In this document: positions 1 to 5,888 of the stretch, piece by piece
How positions within the stretch are numbered: the first letter of the stretch is position 1
Layout of the letters: each line of letters starts with the position of its first letter
DNA from: Actinomycetota bacterium
Lineage (GTDB): Bacteria; Actinomycetota; Thermoleophilia; Gaiellales; Gaiellaceae
Reading direction: 5' to 3'
DNA length: 7,227 nucleotides
Assembly (NCBI GenBank): GCA_005883365.1
Contig: VAXA01000204.1
Span: 1-7,227, forward strand
Translations under genes and position numbers: made by a program
The notes under the pieces: model-generated
What the model saw: only the letters and a program-made list of their open reading frames with translations
Databases searched by the model: none
What the model was told of the DNA's origin: nothing

Positions 1-126
1 GCTGAGCGACGACTGGATGTCGGCGAGCGCGACGCTGACGATCGTGTTGTCGAGGAAGGTGAGGAAGAGGATCGCGCAGACGGCCGCGAGCGCGGCCGAC
101 CGCGAGCGCCTCAACCGGAGTGGCAC
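1..126 (-). CDS. MFS drug-efflux-type transporter, N-terminus only (3' end outside window)
   Basis: Only the first 42 codons are inside the window. After a basic N-terminus (MPLRLRRSRSAALAAV) the first membrane helix runs into FLTFLDNTIVSVALADIQ, the classic TM1 motif (FLDxTIVxVALxxI) of the 14-TM DHA2/EmrB-QacA drug:proton antiporters in the major facilitator superfamily. A full protein would be about 450-550 aa in the inner membrane; substrate unknown. Start choice: GTG at 126 overlaps the lipoprotein by 16 nt; TTG at 114 (TTGA overlap with the lipoprotein stop) is the alternative. Neither has a strong Shine-Dalgarno, though GAGGGG lies 14 nt before the GTG. The close overlap implies co-transcription with the genes upstream. 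Confidence 0.8.
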   Translation of the reverse strand, partial: MPLRLRRSRSAALAAVCAILFLTFLDNTIVSVALADIQSSLS

Positions 127-545
127 GCCGCCGGAGCCGGCCCCTCGAGCGCGATCAGCTTGCAGAGGCTCGCGTAACCGACCTTCCACTTGCCGCCGAT
201 CCGGACGGCGGTGCCAGTCTTGTTCTCGAGGAGCGGACTCCCCGAGACGTTCACCGTGTAGACGACCTTCGCCTTGTTCGCGCCCTCGAGGTTTACCGAC
301 GACACCGTCGCGCTCGTGTCGCTCGCGAGCGGGTTCTTCGCGAGCGCCGAGATGACCGAAGTGAACTTCGAGCCGTTTTGGAGCAAGCCGATGCGCGTCG
401 AGAGCGCGGTCTTGCTCGAGAAGAACTTCGCGTAGGCGCTCTTGATCTGCGCGGTCGCGTCCCCGCCGGCCTTGCTCCCGCCGCCGCAGGCGGCGAGCGC
501 GAGCACCACCACGAATACGAGTGCGAGCCGTCTCACGGCGACCAA
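111..545 (-). CDS. small secreted lipoprotein, possible Mtb12-like domain
   Basis: 144 aa. The N-terminus reads MVAVRRLALVFVVVLALAACGGGSK: a short basic stretch, a hydrophobic core and the lipobox L17-A18-A19-C20. It should therefore be a signal-peptidase-II-processed lipoprotein anchored outside the membrane by Cys20. A Gly/Ser linker follows, then a single ~110-residue domain: helix (DATAQIKSAYAKFFSSKTAL), a second helix, then beta strands (AKVVYTVNV, AVRIGGKWKVGYASLCKLIAL). The ending G-K-W-K-V...C...C (C128, C141) recalls the NTF2-like MTB12 family of actinobacteria, with a probable disulfide; that assignment is from memory and moderate. The start is TTG at 545, 6 nt after a perfect AGGAGGT; GTG at 536 would be 15 nt away and shorten the basic region. 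It begins 2 nt after the citrate synthase stop and overlaps the next gene by about 16 nt. Function unknown. Confidence 0.85.
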   Translation of the reverse strand: MVAVRRLALVFVVVLALAACGGGSKAGGDATAQIKSAYAKFFSSKTALSTRIGLLQNGSKFTSVISALAKNPLASDTSATVSSVNLEGANKAKVVYTVNVSGSPLLENKTGTAVRIGGKWKVGYASLCKLIALEGPAPAACHSG

Positions 546-547
546 GC

Positions 548-1636
548 CTAGACCTCCTGCAGCGAGCGCGCTCCCGGGCCGACGTAGCGCGCCGAGGGAC
601 GGAACAGCCGGCCCGTGCGCTTCTGCTCGAGGATGTGCGCCGACCAGCCGGCGACGCGCGAGCAGGCGAACATCGCAGGCGCCAGCGGCGGCGGCACCTC
701 GGCGATGTCGAGCACGAGAGCCGAGTAGTACTCGACGTTCGTCTTCAGTGGGCGGTCCGGCTTGCGCCGCTCGAGCTCGGCGAGCGCCGCCTCCTCGAGG
801 CGCTCCGCGATCTCGATCTGCGGGGATCCGAGGTCTCGCGCGGTGTGCTTCAGGATCCGCGACCGCGGGTCTTCGGCGCGGTAGATGCGATGGCCGAAGC
901 CCATGATCCGCTTGCCCGCGTCGAGCGTGTCGTGCACCCACTTCTCCGGGTCGCCCATCGCGGTGACCTCCTCCAGCATCGGCTTGACGTACGCGGGCGC
1001 GCCGCCGTGCAGCGGCCCGGAGAGCGCGCCGACGGCGGCGGAGAGTGCCGCGCCGCAGTCCGAGCCGGTCGAGGCGACGACGCGCGCCGTGAAGGTCGAC
1101 GCGTTGAGGCCGTGCTCGGCCGTGCAGATCCAGTACGTGTCGATCGCCCGGACGGCCTTGGGATCCGCGTGGCCGCGCCACTGGAGGAGGAACCTCTCCG
1201 CGGCCGTCTTCCCTTCGGCCACCACGTCGGCCGGAACCTCGTCGTCGTGGCCGTCCGCGATCCGTGCCGAGCGGGCGACGATCGACATCATCTGGCCCGA
1301 GAGCCGGCCGAGGTCCTTCCGCGCCTCGTCGTCGGAGATCTCGTTCAGCTTGCCGAGCCCCCACAGGCCCGACAGCCGCGCCGTCTGCGCCTGCAGGTCG
1401 GCCGGCGCGCGCCCGGTCAGGCCGACCGGCTCGAACGGCTCGGGGAGGGGCATGCGGGACTCGATGTCGTCGTCGACGAGCTGGCCCCAGACGTTCTCGT
1501 ACGGGTACCTGCCGATCAGCGGCTCGACGTCGACGCCGCGGTAGCGGAGCATGCCGCCTTCGCGATCCGGCTCCATGATCTCGGTCTCGACGGCCACGAT
1601 GCCCTCGAGGCCCGGCTTGAAGTCGTTGCTGCTCAT
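548..1636 (-). CDS. citA: citrate synthase, CitA (citrate synthase 2) clade
   Basis: 362 aa. It condenses acetyl-CoA and oxaloacetate to citrate at the entry of the TCA cycle (cytoplasm). The N-terminus KPGLEGIVAVETEIMEPD and the RYRGVDVEPLI that follows closely match mycobacterial CitA. Active-site pieces are H175 (TAEHGLNASTFTAR), H210 (GPLHGGAP), H249-R250 (MGFGHRIYRAEDP), R327 (CSRVAGWSAHILEQKR) and R346 (RLFRPSARYVGPG). The catalytic acid, Asp in classical enzymes (NVDFYSG), is Glu302 here (NVEYYSALV), as I recall for the CitA clade. The ATG at 1636 has GGAGGAG (1651-1645) 8 nt upstream and overlaps the preceding stop as ATGA. The C-terminus ends soon after YVGPGARS, slightly shorter than the mycobacterial protein. 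A 2-methylcitrate synthase is less likely because no prp genes are nearby. Whether this is the main or a secondary citrate synthase cannot be seen from the window. Confidence 0.95.
   Translation of the reverse strand: MSSNDFKPGLEGIVAVETEIMEPDREGGMLRYRGVDVEPLIGRYPYENVWGQLVDDDIESRMPLPEPFEPVGLTGRAPADLQAQTARLSGLWGLGKLNEISDDEARKDLGRLSGQMMSIVARSARIADGHDDEVPADVVAEGKTAAERFLLQWRGHADPKAVRAIDTYWICTAEHGLNASTFTARVVASTGSDCGAALSAAVGALSGPLHGGAPAYVKPMLEEVTAMGDPEKWVHDTLDAGKRIMGFGHRIYRAEDPRSRILKHTARDLGSPQIEIAERLEEAALAELERRKPDRPLKTNVEYYSALVLDIAEVPPPLAPAMFACSRVAGWSAHILEQKRTGRLFRPSARYVGPGARSLQEV
552..558 (-). promoter_or_regulatory. ribosome binding site (AGGAGGT) for the lipoprotein gene
   Basis: A perfect AGGAGGT on the minus strand within the last codons of the citrate synthase, 6 nt before TTG at 545. 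It decides for the TTG start over the GTG at 536 (spacing 15 nt). The strong site may compensate for the weak TTG initiation codon. Confidence 0.8.
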
Positions 1637-2535
1637 ACGCTGATCTCCTCCAGCTCGATCTCCTGACCGGCTCCGCGCTCCCGCGCGGCTGCGAGCACGA
1701 GCGTCGCGGCGGCGAGATCCTGGACGGCGACGCCGACCGACTTGTACAGCGTGATCTGGTCCTCTGAGCTGCGCCCGGCCGCCGTCCCGGCGATGATCTC
1801 GCCGAGCTCGACGACTCCGTCATGGCCGCGCGGCTCGAGCTCCGGGGCGCCGGCCGGAAGCGGCGCGAACACCGAGTCGCGCTGCTCGACGACGACGACG
1901 TCCGCGCGCTCGACGATTGCCGGGTCGAGCTCGGAGCCGCCGGCGCCGTACCCGACGGAGCTCACGTGCACGCCGGGGCTGAGCCATTCGAACCGGATGA
2001 CCGGGTCGGGCGACGCCGTGGTGGCGTGGACGACGTCGGCGCCGCGCACGGCGTCCTCGAACTCGCCGCGCCCGGCGACGCGCACCTCCGCGAAGTCGCG
2101 GGCGCGCGGGAACATCTCCTGTGCCGAGCGCGACTGCACGCCGGTGCCGAGGATCGCCAGCACGCGCGCGTCCGGCCGCGCGAGGAGCCGGGCGGCGAGC
2201 GCGGCCGCCGCGGCCGTGCGCATAGCCGTGATGTACGTCCCGTCCATGAGCGCGACCGGCGTGCCCGTCGCCGGGTCGAAGAGCGCGATCAGCGCCTGGT
2301 GCGTCGGGCGGTCGCGGTTACCGGGAAAGAGCGTGACGAGCTTGCAGCCGAGGCCGCTCGAGGGGACGTAGGCAGGCATCGCGCCCAGCACGCCGGCCTT
2401 GCCGGCGAACGCGCCGACTCGCGGCACGAGCGACGCCTGCCCGGCGGAGAGCTCCACGTGCACGGCCGCGAGCGCATCGAGGAGCGCGTCGAGGTCGAGC
2501 AGCTCCTCCACCTCGCTGCGAGTCAGGACGAGCAT
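1633..2535 (-). CDS. ornithine cyclodeaminase/mu-crystallin family NAD(P)-dependent protein, compact Rossmann domain
   Basis: 300 aa, shorter than the usual 315-350. The family includes ornithine cyclodeaminase, alanine dehydrogenase and ketimine (cyclic imine) reductases. Visible motifs are GCKLVTLFPGN (63-73, substrate Lys65), MRTAAAAALAARLLA (105-119), the dinucleotide loop GTGVQ (130-134), and the C-terminal ITLYKSVGVAVQDLAAA (261-277). Where ornithine cyclodeaminase has its catalytic Asp in a G-(A/G)-D context, this protein reads SVGYGAGGSELD (193-204), so true ornithine cyclodeaminase activity is unlikely; an imine reductase or amino-acid dehydrogenase is a better guess. After the second beta strand (VRVAGR, 151-156) the chain goes directly to GEFEDAVRGADVVHATT, leaving out about 20-25 residues that usually form the next helix and strand. 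The ATG at 2535 is one base after the GNAT stop. The stop overlaps the citrate synthase start as ATGA. Confidence 0.88.
   Translation of the reverse strand: MLVLTRSEVEELLDLDALLDALAAVHVELSAGQASLVPRVGAFAGKAGVLGAMPAYVPSSGLGCKLVTLFPGNRDRPTHQALIALFDPATGTPVALMDGTYITAMRTAAAAALAARLLARPDARVLAILGTGVQSRSAQEMFPRARDFAEVRVAGRGEFEDAVRGADVVHATTASPDPVIRFEWLSPGVHVSSVGYGAGGSELDPAIVERADVVVVEQRDSVFAPLPAGAPELEPRGHDGVVELGEIIAGTAAGRSSEDQITLYKSVGVAVQDLAAATLVLAAARERGAGQEIELEEISV
1645..1651 (-). promoter_or_regulatory. ribosome binding site (GGAGGAG) for the citrate synthase
   Basis: The minus strand reads GGAGGAG 8 nt before the ATG at 1636, inside the C-terminal codons of the mu-crystallin-family gene. It supports this start and suggests the citrate synthase can be translated well on its own despite the ATGA overlap. 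Confidence 0.65.
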
Positions 2536-2536
2536 C

Positions 2537-3001
2537 TCAGGCCTGACGGTACTCCGCGCCGTCCGAACTCCGCGGCGCCTCCCGCACCAGCACGTCGAAT
2601 TCGCCTGCCTGGCCGGCGATGCGGAACCCGTGCGCCTCCGCGACGCGGCGCGAGCGCCCGTTCCAGCGGAAGATCGACATCCGCAGCCGAGCGTCCGGGT
2701 GGCCTTCCACGACGTGAGCAAGCACGGCGCCGACGAACTCCCGGCCGAGGCCGAGGCCGATCAGGTCGGGCCTCATCCCGTAGCCGACATCGACCGTCCC
2801 GGGTTCCTCCTCGACGCCCGGCACCCTCGCCTCGGCTCCCACGCAGCCGAAACCGACGAGGTCGCCGTCCTCGCTCTCCACCGCGAAGAAGCCGAGGTCC
2901 CGGCCGAGCGGTCCTTCGGCGTCGTACGTCGCATAGGGCTCCGGATAGTGCCAGCCGAGAGGCCGCTCGGCCTCGTCGGTGGTCAGCTCCCGCGCCTGCA
3001 C
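2537..3001 (-). CDS. GNAT family N-acetyltransferase
   Basis: 154 aa, typical GNAT length. It should transfer an acyl group from acyl-CoA to an amine; the substrate is unknown. The N-terminus fits the GNAT subgroup with a W-x-Y-P-x-P-Y signature (GWHYPEPYATYD, 16-27). The central strands 35-60 read LGFFAVESEDGDLVGFGCVG-like. The acetyl-CoA pyrophosphate loop is GYGMRPDLIGLGLG (73-86), with Ile at the usual Gln/Arg position. The C-terminal motif WNGRSRRVAEAHGF (113-126) matches the NxxSxxxAExxGF pattern. The start is GTG at 3001, 7 nt after the upstream stop; no good Shine-Dalgarno is visible, but the family alignment begins exactly there. It ends one base before the next ATG (TGAGATG), suggesting coupled translation. 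Protein or small-molecule acetylation cannot be told apart from sequence; an amino-hopanoid substrate is only a guess from context. Confidence 0.9.
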   Translation of the reverse strand: MQARELTTDEAERPLGWHYPEPYATYDAEGPLGRDLGFFAVESEDGDLVGFGCVGAEARVPGVEEEPGTVDVGYGMRPDLIGLGLGREFVGAVLAHVVEGHPDARLRMSIFRWNGRSRRVAEAHGFRIAGQAGEFDVLVREAPRSSDGAEYRQA

Positions 3002-3008
3002 GGAGGCG

Positions 3009-3395
3009 TCAGCCGAGCAGCGTGAGCGTCCAGTCGGGACGGTGCTGGGCGTCGAGCGAGAAGAGGAGGATCCGCTGCCACTGACCGAGGCAGAGGACGC
3101 CGTCGGCGAACGGCACCTGCTCCGACCGTGGGCCGAGCAGGAAGGCGAGCAGCCGCTCGCGCGAGCGCAGCTTCGCGGGGACGACGCGCTCGAGCAACGA
3201 CTCGAGATCCTCGAAGAAGCCCGTCTCGCGTTCCTGCACCCGCACGAGCGAGAGCGCGCTCTCGGTATGGAGGTACGCGATGCCGGAGGTCACTCCGGCC
3301 TCGGCCACCTCGCGCGAGACGTCGTTCGTGATGTCCATCACCGACAGCGACGGCAGGGCCGCGGCGATCGAGTAGGGGACTTCGACGGTCGTCAT
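3009..3395 (-). CDS. YjbQ/UPF0047 family protein, shortened and probably missing family active-site residues
   Basis: 128 aa. It resembles YjbQ (UPF0047, sometimes labelled secondary thiamine-phosphate synthase), whose cellular role is poorly defined. Matching parts are YLHTESALSL (41-50, the HTxxA strand), LLGPRSEQVPFADG (86-99) and LGQWQRILLF (103-112), the last corresponding to the family's LGxWQxI. Differences: the conserved N-E-N after the HT strand reads V-Q-E, and the segment with the conserved Asp and His residues (the DDxPxH region) is absent, since VVP at 71-73 runs almost straight into the LLG strand. The ATG at 3395 overlaps the ispH stop by 4 nt and has a strong AAGGAGGT (3412-3405) 9 nt upstream. 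The GNAT gene follows after 7 nt. Membership is fairly sure; retained enzymatic activity is doubtful. A structural or regulatory role is possible but unsupported. Confidence 0.78.
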   Translation of the reverse strand: MTTVEVPYSIAAALPSLSVMDITNDVSREVAEAGVTSGIAYLHTESALSLVRVQERETGFFEDLESLLERVVPAKLRSRERLLAFLLGPRSEQVPFADGVLCLGQWQRILLFSLDAQHRPDWTLTLLG

Positions 3396-4321
3396 GCCTG
3401 TGCGACCTCCTTGGGCAGCCGGAAATGGACGTCCTCCTTCGCGACCTCGATCTCCTCCGGCAGCGCGTAGCCCGCTTCGGCGAGCTGCGCCGCGGTCGCG
3501 CGCACGAGCTCCTCGGGCGTCGACGCGCCGGCGGTGAGGCCGATCGTCTCGTGGCCGTCGAGGAGCGCGGGGTCGAGCCCGCTCTCTCCGTCGACGAGCG
3601 TCGCCTGCGCACCTGCGGACTGCGCGACCTCGACGAGCCGCTGCGCGTTCGAGCTCGTCTCCGAGCCGATCACGAGCACGAGCGTCGCGCCCTGCGAGAC
3701 CATCGCCTTCACCGCGTCCTGGCGGTTCTGCGTCGCGTAGCAGATGTCGTCCGCGTGCGGCCGCCGCAGCGTGCCGAGATGATCCTCGAGCGCATCGACG
3801 ATCGGAGCGACGTCGTCGAGCGAGAGCGTCGTCTGCGTAATCACGGCGACGGGCTTTTCCGTATCGAGCTCGAGCGCCTGCTCCGGCGACTCGATCACGA
3901 CCGTCGAGTCGGGCCGTTCGCCGAGCGTCCCGATCACCTCGACATGGTTCTTGTGCCCGACGAGCGCGACGAGGTGGCCGCTGTCGGCGTAGCGGCGCGC
4001 CTCGGCGTGCACCTTGTTCACGAGCGGGCACGTCGCGTCGACGACCCGCAGGCCGCGTCGCTGCGCGTTCTCCTTCACCGCCGGCGAGACGCCGTGCGCG
4101 GAGAGGACGCAGATCTCGCCCTCCGGGATTTCCTCCTCGTCCTCCACGAAGACGGCGCCGAGCTTCTCGAGCCGCCGCACGACGTGTTCGTTGTGGACGA
4201 TCTGGTGGCGGACGTAGACCGGCGGCCCGTACTGCTCGAGCAGCCGCTCGACGATCTCGATCGCGCGGTCGACGCCGGCGCAGAAGGAGCGGGGCGCCGC
4301 GAGGAGGACGCGGCCCCTCAT
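3392..4321 (-). CDS. ispH: 4-hydroxy-3-methylbut-2-enyl diphosphate reductase (IspH/LytB)
   Basis: 309 aa, usual length. The 4Fe-4S enzyme reduces HMBPP to IPP and DMAPP, the last step of the MEP pathway, in the cytoplasm. All three cluster cysteines are present: C14 (SFCAGVDRA), C98 (DATCPLV) and C194 (DDICYATQNR). Diphosphate-binding and catalytic residues are also seen: H43, H76, H126, E128, T164/T165 (TQTTLS), the SSN triad 223-225 and S267 (TAGAS). The usual H-P-E around the catalytic Glu reads H-V-E (126-128). The ATG at 4321 overlaps the hpnG stop as ATGA and has no clear Shine-Dalgarno, so it may depend on coupling. The 3' end overlaps the YjbQ-family gene as ATGA. Placing ispH in a hopanoid operon ties precursor supply to hopanoid synthesis; it may or may not be the only copy in the genome. 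Confidence 0.97.
   Translation of the reverse strand: MRGRVLLAAPRSFCAGVDRAIEIVERLLEQYGPPVYVRHQIVHNEHVVRRLEKLGAVFVEDEEEIPEGEICVLSAHGVSPAVKENAQRRGLRVVDATCPLVNKVHAEARRYADSGHLVALVGHKNHVEVIGTLGERPDSTVVIESPEQALELDTEKPVAVITQTTLSLDDVAPIVDALEDHLGTLRRPHADDICYATQNRQDAVKAMVSQGATLVLVIGSETSSNAQRLVEVAQSAGAQATLVDGESGLDPALLDGHETIGLTAGASTPEELVRATAAQLAEAGYALPEEIEVAKEDVHFRLPKEVAQA
3405..3412 (-). promoter_or_regulatory. ribosome binding site (AAGGAGGT) for the YjbQ-family gene
   Basis: An almost perfect anti-16S match on the minus strand, lying within the last codons of ispH and 9 nt before the ATG at 3395. It fixes the start and suggests strong translation of this small protein independent of coupling. Confidence 0.75.
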
Positions 4322-4902
4322 GCGACCACAGCCTGTTCGAGAGCGTGCAGCGCCGTCAGCGCGTCGCGCATCGAGCGCACCGCGTCGCCGCGGCGGGTCG
4401 CGATCCAGCGGAGGAGGCCCGCGACGTTCGTGCGGCCGTCGGCGTGCACCGTCCGGTCGACTCCCTCGACGGCGCTGCCGGCGTCGTCGGAGACGGCGCG
4501 GAGGACGCCGGCGAGCCGGCCGCTGCGCGCGAGCACGCCGCTCTCCATGTCGACGGCGTCGGCGCCGCTCGCCTCATGGAGGCGCGCCCGCTCGGCCGCG
4601 TCGTGCACGAGGACGTCGCCGCCGAGAACGATGCCGGCGCGGGCGCCGCGCACGCCGAGGCCCGGGCCTTCCCAGAGTGTCGTGCCCGTCTCGTCGACGA
4701 CACGGGTCGCGTCGAGCACGTCGCCGACCCGCAGCCCGCCCAGCGAGCCGGCGAGCCCGAACGACACGAGACGCCCCTCGGGCACCCCGTTCGCGACACA
4801 GACGCCGACGCGCACTGCATCGAGCCCGAGCCGCCGCGCGATGCGCTCCTCGGCGCTCGTCGCGCAAGCGAAGGTGTAAGAGCTCAGCCGGTCAGCGTCC
4901 AC
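4318..4902 (-). CDS. hpnG: HpnG-like adenosylhopane phosphorylase (PNP/UDP phosphorylase superfamily), short form
   Basis: 194 aa with the start chosen here. HpnG removes adenine from adenosylhopane by phosphorolysis, giving phosphoribosylhopane, the precursor of bacteriohopanepolyols. Family landmarks are visible: FGLAGSLGGLRVGDVL (48-63), the nucleoside-binding VDMES (117-121) and the catalytic-Asp region RAVSDDA (135-141). Start: GTG at 4902 has GGAG (4912-4909) 6 nt upstream and overlaps hpnH by 19 nt. A CTG at 4887, which would overlap the hpnH stop as CTGA, is less likely; much earlier ATG/GTG codons lie deep inside hpnH and encode nothing like the family. The stop overlaps ispH as ATGA. 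Oddity: the glycine-rich loop and helix that normally separate the first beta strands from FGxAG are nearly absent, only about 16 residues (33-48) standing in their place. The family is clear; the specific substrate is inferred mainly from the neighbours. Confidence 0.88.
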   Translation of the reverse strand: MDADRLSSYTFACATSAEERIARRLGLDAVRVGVCVANGVPEGRLVSFGLAGSLGGLRVGDVLDATRVVDETGTTLWEGPGLGVRGARAGIVLGGDVLVHDAAERARLHEASGADAVDMESGVLARSGRLAGVLRAVSDDAGSAVEGVDRTVHADGRTNVAGLLRWIATRRGDAVRSMRDALTALHALEQAVVA

Positions 4903-5888
4903 GCGAGACTCCGCACGGTCTCCTTCAGGCTGCTCGACGCCTCGTACGCCGCCGACGGCTCGAAGCCGCAATGGATCCCGCAGTGCTCGCACCGCGGATC
5001 GTTGCCCGGGCCGTATGCCTCCCACTCCATGCCGTCGAGCAGCGCCTCGTACGTCGGGAAGATCCCGTCGGTGAGGAGGTAGCAGGGGCCCTTCCAGCCG
5101 TACGGGTTGCGGGTGATCGAGCCCCACGGCGCGCACGTGAGCTCGCGCTGGCCGGTGAGGAAGTCCTGGTAGATCGGGGAGGCGATCCAGCGGTAGCCGT
5201 GCTCCTTGGTCGCCGCGCGAATTACGCGGAACTTTTCCTCGTGCTCGTCGCGCGTCATCGTCAGCGCCGGGTCGATCTGGGAGTACTGGTAGCCGGGCGC
5301 GATCATCATCCCGTCGATGCCGACGTCATCGGTGAGGTAGCGCATCATCTCGACCACGTCGCCGACCTCGGTCTCCTTGAAGATGGTCGTGTTCGTCGTG
5401 ACTCGGAAACCGCGGGCGCGCGCCGTCTTGATCGCGTCGATCGCGATGTCCCAGAGGCCCGGGTAGTCGCAGACGTAGTCGTGGATCTCGCGCATGCCGT
5501 CGAGGTGGATGACGAAGGTCAGCCGGTTCGAGGGCTCGAACCAGTCGAGGCACTGCTCGAGCCGCAGCGCGTTCGTGCACAGCTCGATGGTCTTACCGAG
5601 CTCGAGCACCTGCGAGACGACTTCGTCGATCCCCTTGTAGACGAGCGGCTCGCCGCCGCAGATCGAGACGACGGGTGCCGGACACTGGACGGCAGCGTCG
5701 ACGCATTCCTCGACCGAAAGGCGGGCGCGGTTCGACTCGTACTCGCGGATCTTCCCGCAGCCGATGCAGGCGATGTTGCACGCGAGAGTCGGCTCGAGCA
5801 TCAGGACGAGCGGATACCGCTCACCTTTGCGCTGCTGCGAGGCGACGTACTTGCCGATCGAGACCGTCGATGCCAGGGGGAACTTCAT
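4884..5888 (-). CDS. hpnH: HpnH, adenosyl-hopanoid-forming radical SAM protein
   Basis: 334 aa, the normal length for HpnH. The family adds the 5'-deoxyadenosyl radical of S-adenosylmethionine to hopene (diploptene), giving adenosylhopane, the first C35 hopanoid. The radical-SAM 4Fe-4S motif is CNIACIGC (C37, C41, C44). GGEP is at 78-81 (SAM binding). The C-terminal HpnH-specific region (DUF3463 type) carries further cysteines at C300, C303 and C307 in CEHCGIHCGF. The N-terminus MKFPLASTVSIGKYV is typical of the family. The ATG at 5888 is preceded by AAAGG about 8 nt upstream and overlaps the shc stop by 4 nt. The 3' end overlaps hpnG by about 19 nt. Its place between shc and hpnG matches known hopanoid clusters and leaves little doubt about the call. 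Confidence 0.96.
   Translation of the reverse strand: MKFPLASTVSIGKYVASQQRKGERYPLVLMLEPTLACNIACIGCGKIREYESNRARLSVEECVDAAVQCPAPVVSICGGEPLVYKGIDEVVSQVLELGKTIELCTNALRLEQCLDWFEPSNRLTFVIHLDGMREIHDYVCDYPGLWDIAIDAIKTARARGFRVTTNTTIFKETEVGDVVEMMRYLTDDVGIDGMMIAPGYQYSQIDPALTMTRDEHEEKFRVIRAATKEHGYRWIASPIYQDFLTGQRELTCAPWGSITRNPYGWKGPCYLLTDGIFPTYEALLDGMEWEAYGPGNDPRCEHCGIHCGFEPSAAYEASSSLKETVRSLAWTLTG
4909..4912 (-). promoter_or_regulatory. ribosome binding site (GGAG) for hpnG
   Basis: On the minus strand GGAG lies inside the last codons of hpnH, 6 nt before GTG at 4902. It is the main reason for preferring that GTG to the CTG at 4887. Ribosomes ending hpnH would pass directly over it. Confidence 0.6.

Noticed and set aside
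111..1823. Long minus-strand frame that would fuse 426 extra residues to the lipoprotein
   Set aside because: The extra part is the citrate synthase DNA read in the wrong frame. The lipobox signal peptide and AGGAGGT-TTG show that the true start is at 545.
1633..2721. Longer start for the mu-crystallin-family gene inside the GNAT gene
   Set aside because: The added residues are shadow translation of the GNAT C-terminus; the family's N-terminal strand begins at MLVLTRSEVEELL (2535).
4884..4887. CTG start for hpnG forming a CTGA overlap with the hpnH stop
   Set aside because: Mechanistically attractive, but CTG starts are rare and the GTG 15 nt upstream has a well-spaced GGAG. The two differ by only five residues, so this remains a minor uncertainty.
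4318..5136. HpnG with an N-terminal extension starting inside hpnH
   Set aside because: The extension is out-of-frame hpnH sequence with no similarity to the PNP family; GTG at 4902 with GGAG fits better.
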